Origin: Eonycteris spelaea
Lineage: Eukaryota > Chordata > Mammalia > Chiroptera > Pteropodidae
DNA: 64,000 nt
Assembly: GCA_003508835.1 (NCBI GenBank)
Contig: PUFA01000181.1
Span: 434,001-498,000, forward strand
Direction of reading: 5' to 3'
This document shows, in pieces, positions 34,225 to 44,164 of the stretch (its first letter is position 1; each line of letters starts with the position of its first letter). The notes below the pieces were generated by a model that was given only the letters and a program-made list of their open reading frames with translations, searched no databases and was not told where the DNA came from. The position numbers and the translations under genes are program-made.

Positions 34225-34227
<3 letters not shown>

Positions 34228-34734
34228 CTCTGTTCCATCAATAGCAGCCTTTTCTAGATCACTTTTTTTCTCTGAGAAGCTGCCCCCTCCCTTCCATCAA
34301 TGCTCCACAGGGCTTTTATTTTTCTTTTCTTTTCAGCTCTCCATCAATCAAGGGGAGGGGTACTACATTCTCTGAACACTTGGTGAGCAGCAGCAGCAAC
34401 CAGCAGCAACCAGCAGCTGCCAGGGCAGGGGGGACTTCATTTCTGGCTCTGGCATTTATGTATGTGGCACAGAATACCAGTAGGGATTGGAATAAATCAA
34501 ACAGCTTCTCTAAAGGTTCCCAGGGGCTGCTTTAGAATTTCTTTCCATTGGGGGGTCATGTTCCTTCCCTTACTTTACAGGAGTGGGGGTGAGGGATACC
34601 ATTATCTGCAACATGGAATGAACAACATTCTCGTCCATTCTCCATAAAAACACTGAACCGTGCGTGACCTGGGATGCTCTGGAGTGGGAACATTGGGCCT
34701 GTCTCTGGACATGGAGAAAGGCTTGGGGTATGAA

Positions 34735-34915
34735 ATCCTGGGTCAGGGTTAGAACGTTGGCCCTTTCACTCACTAGCTATTAGTTTCATCATCTGCAAAA
34801 TGGGGATTAAAATGCCTGCCCTGCTCACCTCCCAGGGCTGTTGTGAAGATGGAATGAGATGTCTATTAAGTGAGTGCTCTGAAACCTTCAATAAGTTTAT
34901 GTGAGGTGTTAGTGA
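34735..34915 (+). repeat. MIR SINE fossil
   Basis: Plus-orientation MIR: 'catcatctgcaaaatgggg', 'ccagggctgttgtgaagat' and 'ttaagtgagtgctctgaaac'. Confidence 0.75.
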
Positions 34916-35217
34916 GCAATGATAATGACCAGGGTTGTCCAGACCCCAGGGTGTCCGGAAAGCTGTTTGGATGAATTCCAGACAGACTCCCACAGCCCAT
35001 TCCACAAACCTCGGCTTTCTCCTTTCCTTCAAGAATTCTGGGCAAGGAACACTGATAGGCTGTTCCAAAAACAGCTGGAATCTTCCAATGCCTTTTCTAA
35101 GCTTTTTCTTCTTCTGACCCTTTAAATATCAAGAAAACAAAGGTGAACAAGTGTGATAGGTAGAGAGTGAGAGCGAGAGCAAGAGCGAGGGAAAAAGAGA
35201 GAAAGAGAGGGTGGGGG

Positions 35218-35222
<5 letters not shown>

Positions 35223-35270
<48 letters not shown>
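35223..35270. repeat. (GA)n microsatellite
   Basis: A perfect GA run of about 24 units, preceded from 35,163 by an impure GA-rich stretch. Polypurine mirror repeats of this type can form triplex (H-DNA). Confidence 0.95.
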
Positions 35271-35273
<3 letters not shown>

Positions 35274-35888
35274 TCAAGGGCCAAGCAGGAAGCTGGGTGC
35301 TATTGGCTATATTCACCATGCCACTGCAAACTTAGCACGGATCCTTTCAAAGTTCTGTACTAGAACCCTGCTCAGTGAGATGAGGACCAGCATGCACGTC
35401 ACATCCCACACCTTGTACATTCCTGAAATTTCCAGACGCTGCGTATCACTGTTCATCAGCTTTCTGTAGATTTTAATCCTACCCAGGCCAAAATGCTGGC
35501 TGTGGTTGGGAGCTTAGGTGTGGGCAGGTTACTGATGATGCCGAGTCCATCCCTGAGCCCCCTCAGGTCAGCAATTATCTGTATAGTGTTTTCTTCTAAG
35601 CCTTTTTCTATATGTAACAAGATTTCACCCAGCTTCATTCCCCAGAGGCAACTTGTGTTGCCAGTTTCCTGCTATCCTTATAGTGAGAAAACGGATTTTC
35701 TTTAAATATTTGTTCAACACTTTATTTAAAGAGATTAGGTGCTGCAAAGAGGAAGGATGAACAGAGGACCAGGTTTATCTATTGTTTGGAGCGGTTCAGC
35801 TCTGGTGGGCAATTGCATGCCTCAATCTTTAAAACAAAAGCTATACAACAAGCAAGACCCACTCTCAGCAGAAGGCAGTTAACCTTGG

Positions 35889-35948
35889 TTGTGGGGGTGG
35901 GGTGCGGGGGGCGTAGGCGAGGGGTTGGGGGGAGTGGGAGGGGCGGGC
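35889..35948 (+). other. G-rich tract with quadruplex potential
   Basis: About 60 bases on the plus strand carry at least seven runs of three or more G with short loops (for example 'gtgggggtggggtgcggggg'). This satisfies the usual G-quadruplex pattern several times over. It is in intergenic sequence with no recognised gene nearby. Confidence 0.7.
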
Positions 35949-36359
35949 ATGTCACAGCCTACACCTGAATCTTATCAAAATACTCTTCCTTTTAAAAAAC
36001 ATAGTGATTCCCTAAAGGCATCTGGTCAGCAAAATTCTCTTCTATTTTATTCCAAATCATGATGATGCTTTAGTGTCCTATGTATCCTGGTCCTTCAACC
36101 AAAGCCTGGCTGGTCCACTTCTAAATCTGACTCTCATGGTGGCTATTATGAGATTCCTATTCCTGTTGCCCTCTAAGGGAGGTGGCCATTCTTGTTGACA
36201 GTTGTCATTCCCCGCCCCTCTCCTTTTGTATCTGAGGAGGAAGGGGACAGAGAATATAAATGGAGGAAGTACTGGAGACTATTTTGGGTACTAGTAATCT
36301 GATTGCAACTGAAGTTGGAAGCCTGGTAATGGCAGGCTGAGTTATTTGGACCAATTATC

Positions 36360-37435
36360 CCAGAAAAACAACTGAAAGTGTTGGATAAAATATCAAAAAC
36401 ATCCTAAAAGCCCCAAAGAGTTGAGAAAATAGTAAGACATTAGAAGGACAACATGGAAAAGAAAACCAGAGCATAGAAACCACTTTTCTCTGAAAGAGCA
36501 TCTGTCAATCCTAAGTTTCATTTTGATCACCTGGAATAGGGAGGTGCTTAGAAATCCAAGCTCAGTCCCTGCACATAATGGAGAATCTAATAGAAGATCC
36601 TCCCCACAATACACCAAGATCCCTGTGGCTCCACTATCAGGGGCAGGGTGGATTGAAGCACACCAGCCTAAGTTTACAGTGCCTGAGTGAGCCGGGAACT
36701 TCAGATGGGGAACTTGGTTAAGATAACTCTGGAGTGGTGGTACCCCTGGTGTTTGGCAGCGGCAAGCACAATCCTCTCTGGATAGAGGCCTCTTCATATT
36801 CAAATTATTCCTATGTATTCTTTGTTCCAGTGCAGTTACCTGAACATGGTTAGAGAGAGCCACGCCTACAAGAAAATAATTCTCATGAATGAGAATCATA
36901 GAAACAAGAGACAAATGAAAAACAGCTGAGAAGATTTCACATCTAGATTGATCAGAATAGACTATAAAAACAACCATGCTTACTGTGGTCAAAGAAATAA
37001 AAGACAAGCTTGAAAATATTTGCAGGGAATAACAAATTATGTAAGGTGACAAAATAGACTTTAAAAAACAAATAACATTTTTAAAGATAAAAAAACCCCA
37101 CAGTAACTGCAATTAAAATTAAACCCATTAATTTAAAAGCAGCTGAGATGTAGTAGAATAGAGAATTAGCAAAGTAGAATATAATAGTAAGACATTACCC
37201 AGAATGCAGTATAGAGAGACAGAAAGGGGAGAGGGATAGAGAAGATAAGAGAGACAGTGGATCGAGGCCCAATATATGTTTAATTAATGTCCCAGAAAGA
37301 GAGGAGGAAACAGATAGGGCAGAGGCAAATGTTTGAGAAGAAAGAATGGCTGAGAGTTTTCCGGAATTGATGAAAGACACTAGTCCACAGATTCATTCAA
37401 GAGGCTGGTAAATCCCAAATGTTGAAGTCCTGTCT
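36360..37435 (+). repeat. Old L1 fragment covering the ORF1 region
   Basis: Plus-orientation L1. Phrases such as 'agaattagcaaagtagaa', 'attacccagaatgcagtat', 'aagaatggctgagagttttc' and 'ttgatgaaagacac' correspond to the ORF1 coding region of ancient L1. The frame is broken by many indels. The long minus-strand open frame across the same bases is antisense to L1 and not a gene. Confidence 0.7.
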
Positions 37436-39119
37436 AAACCGGCAGCCAGATGAGAAGAGGAGGGAGGGGTACAGCTGAGAGTTGCCTTCCCAGCCCCAGC
37501 AGGCGAAACTTCCGTAAAAACCTTGGTTAGGAGAAAGAGCACTCAGCTTCCCACTAAGAAGCAGAACCGTGTGGCTTTGGTACCTGAGATTCCTGGCTCC
37601 CTTTGCCTTTCTCCCTCTTCCACTGCCTCCAGGTCTCTCCCCCAGCCAGGCTCCTATATCCTCCCATTCATCCACAAAGGCCTTTCCTCAAATCTCTCTT
37701 TCTTGACCTCAAGGGAAGAAAGGGTGCCCCAGGCAGAAACAGAAAAAAAAAAAAAAACTGGAAGAAAAAGCAGCAGTGAGAAAGCAAAGGAAGAGACGAG
37801 TCTTGCAAGCATTGTGCTCAGTTGGACCAGACAGGCTTTGGGGGCCAGCCTGGAGGCAATAAGCAGAGAACAGGAATGGAAGAGTTATTATCCAGAATTC
37901 TGCTTCCCTTCCCTCAGGCTTCCCTCTGATTCTCTGCCTCTGCAATCCTATGCCTGGCAGTACGGTGTGGGGAGGACCTGTGCTCCCACATCCGTCTAAC
38001 ATTTCCTAACATACAGCAACATCTGTAGTCAGCCTGCAGAGGTAGGAGAGGGGAACACCATACTGCTTGAAAACTGGAGAATACCAGAGAGCGGAATCCC
38101 TGGAGTTAATCTTCCTGCATGCTGCTGAATTTGGGTTGCCATTTGTCACCTGTCAAGCCAGCCCAATCCATGCAAAACGTACTTTATTTTTCCTACCCCA
38201 TTCCTCCCTGCAGCTCTCCATTCCAGAGCGTCCTGATATGCAGGCTATGAAGCATGGGAAAGGAATGGTAGAGTCTCTCCAGAGAAGGGAAGAGAGGGTT
38301 CTCACAGAGGATGCACTCAGTCGTCTTCATCCCAGATCCACTCTAAGGTGAGAATTGGGACATCAATTCTCAGCACTCTTTGATTTTTCATCTCTCGCCA
38401 TGTCTGCTGAGCTTTTACGGGACCATCTCAAAAGCCTAATGGTGGGAATATATCTACTCAGATATACATGCGTATATAAAGACATCTACTTAATAAACAC
38501 CTGGGTGTATTTTAGGGTACCATGGTCCGATGAGTGTGCAGATATGCACACCTATTTGAATAGAGCTGGAATAGAAAGACCTTGAGATAAGATTAAAAAG
38601 ATTCCAGTGTTCATCTTCAGGAAAGTTTTCCCTTAGGACAATAAAAATGTCTCCTCTCTCATTTTTACTGCATTTCCTTTTGTCTCAGTGAGGTCTGAGA
38701 ACCCTTTCATACGCTAAATGATGACTTAATATTTTCTCAGAGGTTTCAGTCCCATTTTCAGAACTTTTCTTATTTTCCTCCCTCCCCTAGAGACTCTTGT
38801 GCCTTGAGGAAGCAGAGTTGACCTTAATATCTGCCATTTAACAAATACAAAAATAAAGCCATGACAGGAAGCAGAAGCCAGGGTCTCTGGGTGTTCAGCT
38901 CCCCACCCAAATCCTGGCCTGAAGGTGGGCACTGCCCTCAGCAGCTCACAAAAGGCACTGTCAGCCTTTGAAGATGTACCTTGCTGAGCCAGCCCAGATG
39001 GAACTTTCACCTCCCTCAACACCTGATACCAGATGGCTAGAGGGCCACATGATTATAGGGTGCCTCTGACAGCCGGAGAAACTCACCATCTATTCAGCCA
39101 ACACATATGGGTGCCTTCT

Positions 39120-39800
39120 CTGTCCCAAGTGCCTCCTTCATACCATAAAATACGATGTAGCCATCAGGAAGAATGTGCCAGCTCCATATGACTCAAGTGG
39201 AAGCCAAGATAGTGCAAACAGAAACAACAAGGTGCTGTATAGTATGCTCCTTTTGAGATTAAAAACAACAACAACAATGGGGTGGCTCCATAGTGTAACG
39301 GTTAGCATGTCTGCTTTATATGCAGAAGGTCCTGGGTCGAGCCACGGACCATACCCTGGGCGCGCCAGGCTTCCCGAAAACACTGGGTGGGGGGTGGTGG
39401 GGGGGGGCCTGGCCCCGGGTGGGCGCTGTGAGCGTTTGGGGGAGGAGACACCCCATTTTCAGAGATTGAGTTCTTAAAAAAAAAAAAAGGGAGACAGCAA
39501 CATTCCTAGGTCAGGGGTGGAAGTGGGGCAGGGCGTGGGGGGGGGAATTAAAGAGGGGAGGGGAAAGAAAGAAACAAACAAACCCAGAATATACTGTATA
39601 AGTATGTTTGTATACCCATAGAACATCTGGAAGGACACGAAAGAAAATAGTAATAGTATTGCATGTGATAAGGAGAAAAAAGTGGCTGAGGGCAGGGTAG
39701 GAAGGAGACTTTCTTTCACAGTGTTCTCTTTTATAATTTTTAATTGTTATTCCACACGTGTGTATTAGCTATGAAAAATGACAATCAAAAGAAGACCTCT
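39120..39800 (+). repeat. Old L1 3-prime UTR, interrupted by a tRNA-like retroposon
   Basis: 'gatgtagccatcaggaagaa' and 'gctgtatagtatgctccttt' before the insertion, and 'catagaacatctggaaggac' after it, match the order of an ancient L1 3-prime region. The element at about 39,284-39,490 lies between the two parts. Confidence 0.55.
39284..39490 (+). mobile_element. tRNA-Val-derived SINE or retroposed tRNA read-through
   Basis: The first 65-70 bases closely follow tRNA-Val(UAC): GGCTCCATAGTGTAACGG, the anticodon stem TCTGC/GCAGA, and AGAAGGTCCTGGGT. The anticodon position reads TAT (39,317-39,319) instead of TAC. One T is missing from the T-loop box (GGTCGAGCC), and the acceptor 3-prime strand does not pair with the 5-prime strand. 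This is therefore not a functional tRNA gene. A GC-rich body of about 120 bp with a G-run follows and ends in a 13-14 base A-run (about 39,476-39,488). This head-body-tail layout is that of a tRNA-derived SINE. Target-site duplications are not clear. Confidence 0.6.
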
Positions 39801-40330
39801 TTTTCTGAAGGAGTTTAGGGGGAAGGCAGACATGCAAACAATTATAACACACATGCTCATGTTATCATTGAGACTAGATAGAGCAGGATGGGACTATAGG
39901 AGAGAAGCCAACCAAGCGGGCTTGGAGATGTTGGGGAATTTGGAATCATAGTAAATGCTGGAAGCTCTCTCAGCTCAGTGCAGCCAGGGCCTAAAGAGCA
40001 CAGTAAGAAGAGACCCACAGTAGAGCTGCAGGAGCAGGCAGAGGCCAGAACACAAACTGCCTTGTGTGCCAAATTAAGAAGTTGTAATTTTATCCTCATA
40101 GGAAATGGGCAGTTATTAAAGAATTTTCAGCAGGGAAGTGACCTGTTCAGATTTACTGTTTAGAGAGAGGACTCTGACAGGAACATGGAAGGATAGATAA
40201 AGGGGCAAGGATGGGGTGGGGAGATTGGTTATGAGGTTAATGCAAGAATCTAGGTGAGGGAAGGTGGGTGGATGATCTGGGGCACAGGGAGCAATGATGG
40301 AGGAGAGGGGATGAAACCAGGGACAGGCAG
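39800..40330 (-). repeat. L2-like LINE segment
   Basis: Long decayed LINE sequence with 'ggaaggcagacatgcaaaca', 'gttgtaattttatcctcata', 'agggaagtgacctgttcag' and 'atgcaagaatctaggtgag'. This resembles minus-orientation L2 copies. Subfamily unknown. Confidence 0.45.
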
Positions 40331-40567
40331 TGGGTCCTCAGTGTGTATGGAGACCACGTATAGATCCAGCTGTGCTGCTCTTCACTTTTTCACACTGGCA
40401 TCCTCTGCACATTCAGGGACGCGGACACCCCCAGCAGCTGGCAAGATGGGTTCAGAGTGGCCACTTTCTGGAAGGCCTGCTTGCCTCCTTGCCCCAGGGT
40501 CCAGCTCCTTGGCAGGGGTCAGAGGAAAGAGAACTGAAGCCTCTCCCTCATCATTCAACTTCTAGGT

Positions 40568-40638
40568 GTCTCTCTCTGTCTCTCTCTGTCTCTGTCTCTG
40601 TCTCTGTCTCTCTGTCTCTGTCTCTCTCTGTCTCTCTC
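40568..40638. repeat. (TCTG/TC)n low-complexity tract
   Basis: A polypyrimidine-rich run of TC dinucleotides interspersed with TG units. The Ser/Val-repeat and Arg/Glu-repeat frames across it are artefacts. Confidence 0.95.
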
Positions 40639-41407
40639 GATTTGGGTACCCTCATTATTTCTGAGCTGTACAGCTTGCTGCTTCCCTGGCTCTGCTCTCC
40701 CACCCCCATCTGCAAAGTGTCAATCAAGCTATCAGATGAGCAGTTCAGCCTTACATTCTCCATGGCTCTGCCCCAGGACATGAGCCACAATTGCTGACAC
40801 ACAGCAGCATGGTGTAGGGCTGTGGCTCTTCCTTTCATAGTCTTCTGATCCAGAATGGGTGTTAAAATGGAATTTGAGGGGATCGCTTCTCTCTGCCTCC
40901 CCCTGTCAGGACAGCCTCAATGACAGGCAACCTCGAGAGAGAGGGGAAACCTTCAGAAGTTGATTTGCTTTTCATTTTAAGGTTGGGCCATGGCCAGTGT
41001 CTGCTTTCGGAGGAGCCGTTTGAAATTCTTAACAAGCAGCATAATACTTGAGTCCAGGAATCCAGGGCAAGCTTGTGAAGTAGGGATGGGGAAATGGAAT
41101 TGTCATTTTATCTCTGAAGGGATATTATATTAAACAAAGGAAGGGTGGCTAAGAGCTGCTTTGTCGTAGCTACCCTGGAGGATGAACAATAAGAAATGTT
41201 GGGGGGCAGCAGGAAGAACTGAGATTAGAACAAAGAAAGAACTGGCCCAGGCCCTGGAGCCAGTGACCAGGGAGATCTAAAGCATCTGTGCCCCAGGGGA
41301 TTTCTCCTTTTACAGATTGTCAATGGAAACACAATTTTTATAGAATATGGAAACTAATGAGCATAAACTCAATTACCTCGCCAAATTCTCTTTATCTCTT
41401 TGATAAT

Positions 41408-41440
41408 GCACACACACACACACACTCACACACAACTCAC
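41408..41440. repeat. (CA)n microsatellite, interrupted
   Basis: Repeated CA units with short interruptions ('cactcacacacaactcac'). Confidence 0.9.
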
Positions 41441-42065
41441 AGTTGTGATCCATGTGTCTATTTGTGTTCTGCTTCTTTTCCTCAGTGTAATTTCAGATAC
41501 ACATTTCTGTGGAGCCCACAGTCCTCACACTTGTCATTTTGAATTGCTACATAGTATTCCATTGTGTCAATGTGCCATTGTTTGTTCAGTTATTACCTGT
41601 GGCTGGGCTGTTTCTGATTTTTTATATTATAAGAGCACAGCTATGAATGTCTTCAAACAAATGTCTTTTTCTTTCTTCGGATATTTCCTTGGGGTATAGT
41701 TCCCCAAGTCAAGTTTCTAGGTCAGAAGTTTTGAACAATTTTACCATTCTTGCACACTGCCCCAGCACTTTCCAGAAGGCCCAGACAATCTAGGTTGCCA
41801 CCTTATTCTCTCTGTCCCTACAGCACTGACAACACCAGATTTTATTATTTTTATTTCTTTTTGCTCATTTGATAGCCACATAATCATGCCTTGAAGTTAT
41901 TTAATTCCCATTTCTTTCATTGCACACTTCCATGAAGATTTACTGTCTGCTTTTCCTTCTGCATAAACTGTTTATCTCCTCTGACATCTTCTCAAGAGAA
42001 ATCCAGGGCTGACCTTATATATTTACATCAAACCTTTACATACTTAAATAGTACATTTTCTCCGT
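41440..42065 (-). repeat. Old L1 LINE fragment
   Basis: Minus-orientation ancient L1 with 'gctacatagtattccattgt', 'aagagcacagctatgaatgt', 'ccttggggtatagttcccca' and 'ttgatagccacataatcatg'. Confidence 0.65.
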
Positions 42066-42469
42066 TATGTCTGCCATTTTTTACCCTATGGGAGCTGTCC
42101 AATTGTGAGGTGGATGCTATCTCATCCCATGTGAGTTAGGGGTGAGGTGGAATTGAGATGACTTCCTGATTCTAGAGTGATTTTTTTGAAAAGGAAAAAA
42201 ATAAAGCCATTCGCATGGCACCCCTTCTCTGGGCCCTTATATTCCTAGGAAAGGAAGGGCAAGGCTGAGAGGACAGCTCATTGCCAAGGTCACTCAGGGG
42301 TGGGGGGTTCTTTGCTGGGGTCAGGCCTCTGCACTGAGACTGGGCAGCACCCTGTGGTCACATGGATTTCTCAGTCCATTATTTTCTTCCATTCACAGTA
42401 TGGCCATGAGAGAAACAGCAAAATATTCAAATAAAAATTATCATGAAAAGTCCTGACCATTTCCCAGTA

Positions 42470-43120
42470 TAGCACAGTGGTTAAGGAAACAGTTTCTGGA
42501 GCAGACAAACCTGGGTTCGTATCTCAGCGCCCATGTTTAGCAGGGTGAGTTATAACCCCTCTAGGACTTCATGTCTTTGGCTGTAAAGTGGTATTTTGGT
42601 TATGGCTGCATTAAAAACTACCCCAAAACTTAGTGACTGAAAATGACAATTGTTTTATTCTGTCTCATGATTTTGTAGGTCAGGAATTCAGATGGGGCTT
42701 GGCTGGGTGAATCTTTTGTTCCATGTGGCATAAATTGGGTCACTCAGTGGTATTTAGCTGGTGGCTGGGTTGGGCTGGGGGTCCAAAATGGCTTCATTCT
42801 TATGTCTGGCTCTCCACGTAGTCTCAGGGACCATGTCTGTGGTCTCTCCCGGACCTTTAACATGGAGGCTCGGGGTTCCAACAACGAGTGCTTCAAGACA
42901 AGAAGAGGAAGCTCAGTCTCTTAAGGCCTGGGCTAGAAAGTGTCCCAGTGTCATTTCCATTCTCCGTTATGTCTGCCATTTGGTCAAGCAGTCACAGAGC
43001 CCGTGATAGGAAGAGTGACAAAGAATTTGGGGCCATCTTTAACATGCAGTAAGTAGGGATAAAAATACTTATGCCGGGGACGATAAGGATCAAATGAAAC
43101 AATACATGCAGAGGCAGTTT
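42470..43120 (+). repeat. MIR split by another interspersed repeat
   Basis: MIR sequence at 42,470-42,592 ('agcacagtggttaaggaaac', 'tttggctgtaaagtgg') resumes at about 43,048 ('gtagggataaaaatactta', 'gacgataaggatcaaatga'). Between them (about 42,595-43,045) is a different repeat with 'accccaaaacttagtgactg', 'ggtcaggaattcagatgggg' and 'gagtgacaaagaatttgggg'. I recognise this as a common mammalian element but cannot assign it firmly. GTAAAGTGG before and GTAAGTAGG after may be the remains of a target-site duplication. Confidence 0.6.
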
Positions 43121-43699
43121 TACCGTGAAGCTAATGAAACTTCAACCATCGGGCTCCTTAATTGCATGGTCTCTTCCAGTCCTAGAACTTAATTTTTTTC
43201 CTTTTCTTAAAGAGGACCCCTAAATGTATAAGAATCAGGCTCTATCAATCCTGGCTCTGTACAGAATGCATGTGGAAGTATTTACTTAGCACACTGCCTG
43301 GCCCAGAGGGAACACTCACTATAGGGCCCTTCCATGCCCAAGGCTGGCACCTAGTCCCCTCTCTGTGCCTCAGGAGAAGGCTCTTCCTCTTACTCTGTCC
43401 TTTCCATTTGTTCAGGATAATTTCTTCTCCTTTTAAAAAAAATGAAAGTAAAACATGCTGGGAATAATTTCATAATCACAAAACTGCCCTCTCAATTGGC
43501 CCCTGCGTCTCTCCCTGATCTCACCACCCACCAGGGAGGTGGACTTTACCCTGGGCATAGTGCCAAATTCTTAGCTCGGCCCTCTAGAATCTCCAAAGGA
43601 AATCAGGCTGAAGAGAGGGAAACCAGCAGGGGGAAGCAGCATTCCTGGTGCCCAGCTTGGTCTAGGAGGCATTGAAATTCCAGGGCCGAAGTCCCAGAG

Positions 43700-44050
43700 A
43701 CAAAGATCATAATGAGACAGGAAGGTGGCATAGGAAGGAGCCCATTTGCATGACAATAATTGAGCCAAGAATAGAAAGCTAGAGAGATGCAAGGGTGAGG
43801 CTGGCAGCTGAGCTGGGCTAAACCTCACAAATCAGACGACACAGCTCTGCTCGGCAGGGGAGGTGGAGGCCGAGCCCTGTGCCAGATTTTGGAGGAAGGA
43901 GGAGCAAAGAGAAGGACACAGCCCCAGGGGATTGTGGGAATGTTGACCAGGCTAGTCTTTGCCCTACTCTTCCTCTTTCAGCCCAGAGCCTACTTTGTTG
44001 CCTTCTCTGTGTGTGGGCTCTGTGGCTACAGGGCTGATTTAGTGGGCATC
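43700..44050 (+). promoter_or_regulatory. PIPOX: PIPOX 5-prime flank and probable promoter
   Basis: No CpG island or TATA box is evident, as expected for a tissue-restricted liver/kidney gene. Visible elements are an octamer-like CCATTTGCATGAC near 43,742-43,754 and AGGGCAAAGACTA (minus strand of 43,953-43,965), which resembles a DR1/HNF4-type nuclear receptor site. A polypyrimidine tract with AG (CTCTTTCAG, ending 43,981) could be a splice acceptor for an upstream untranslated exon. The transcription start cannot be fixed from sequence. Confidence 0.4.
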
Positions 44051-44164
44051 ATGGCTGCTCCGAAAGATTTCTATGATGCCATTGTGATTGGGGCAGGCAT
44101 CCAGGGCTGCTTCACTGCATACCATCTTGCCAAACATGGAAAGAGAGTTCTTTTGCTGGAGCAG
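44051..44164 (+). CDS. PIPOX: PIPOX coding exon 1
   Basis: Encodes residues 1-38, starting [10 protein letters not shown] and containing the Rossmann beta-alpha-beta [20 protein letters not shown] that binds the ADP part of FAD. The exon ends GAGCAG|GTACTG in phase 0. The frame stays open upstream to an in-frame ATG at 43,940. Similarity to known PIPOX begins at 44,051, which also has the better Kozak context. Confidence 0.95.

Larger units (their letters stand above)
13571..43700. other. SEZ6-PIPOX intergenic region
   Basis: This is the divergent intergenic interval between the SEZ6 promoter and the PIPOX promoter. No reading frame in it resembles a known protein apart from LINE fragments. 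It contains L1, L2 and MIR fossils, microsatellites, an orphan CpG island near 24.4 kb and unique blocks entered separately. I recognise nothing in about 14,050-15,750, 16,380-17,900, 18,010-19,650, 23,200-23,880, 29,050-30,300, 30,800-32,100, 33,130-34,180, 37,450-39,100 and 40,650-41,400 beyond ordinary non-coding sequence. Confidence 0.7.

Noticed and set aside
35122..35319. Ser/Leu-repeat and Arg/Glu-repeat proteins over the GA tract.
   Set aside because: They are artefacts of the (GA)n microsatellite.
36393..37112. A 239-codon open frame on the minus strand, one of the longest in the window.
   Set aside because: It lies wholly antisense to an old L1 ORF1 region, has low-complexity Ser/Leu/Ile-rich composition and resembles no protein.
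39284..39355. A functional tRNA-Val gene.
   Set aside because: The anticodon position reads TAT, the T-loop has a one-base deletion, the acceptor stem does not close, and the body and A-tail show a retroposon.
43610..43640. A CTCF site (CCAGCAGGGGG) near the PIPOX promoter.
   Set aside because: The core lacks the final GC of the consensus. The match is too weak to call by eye.
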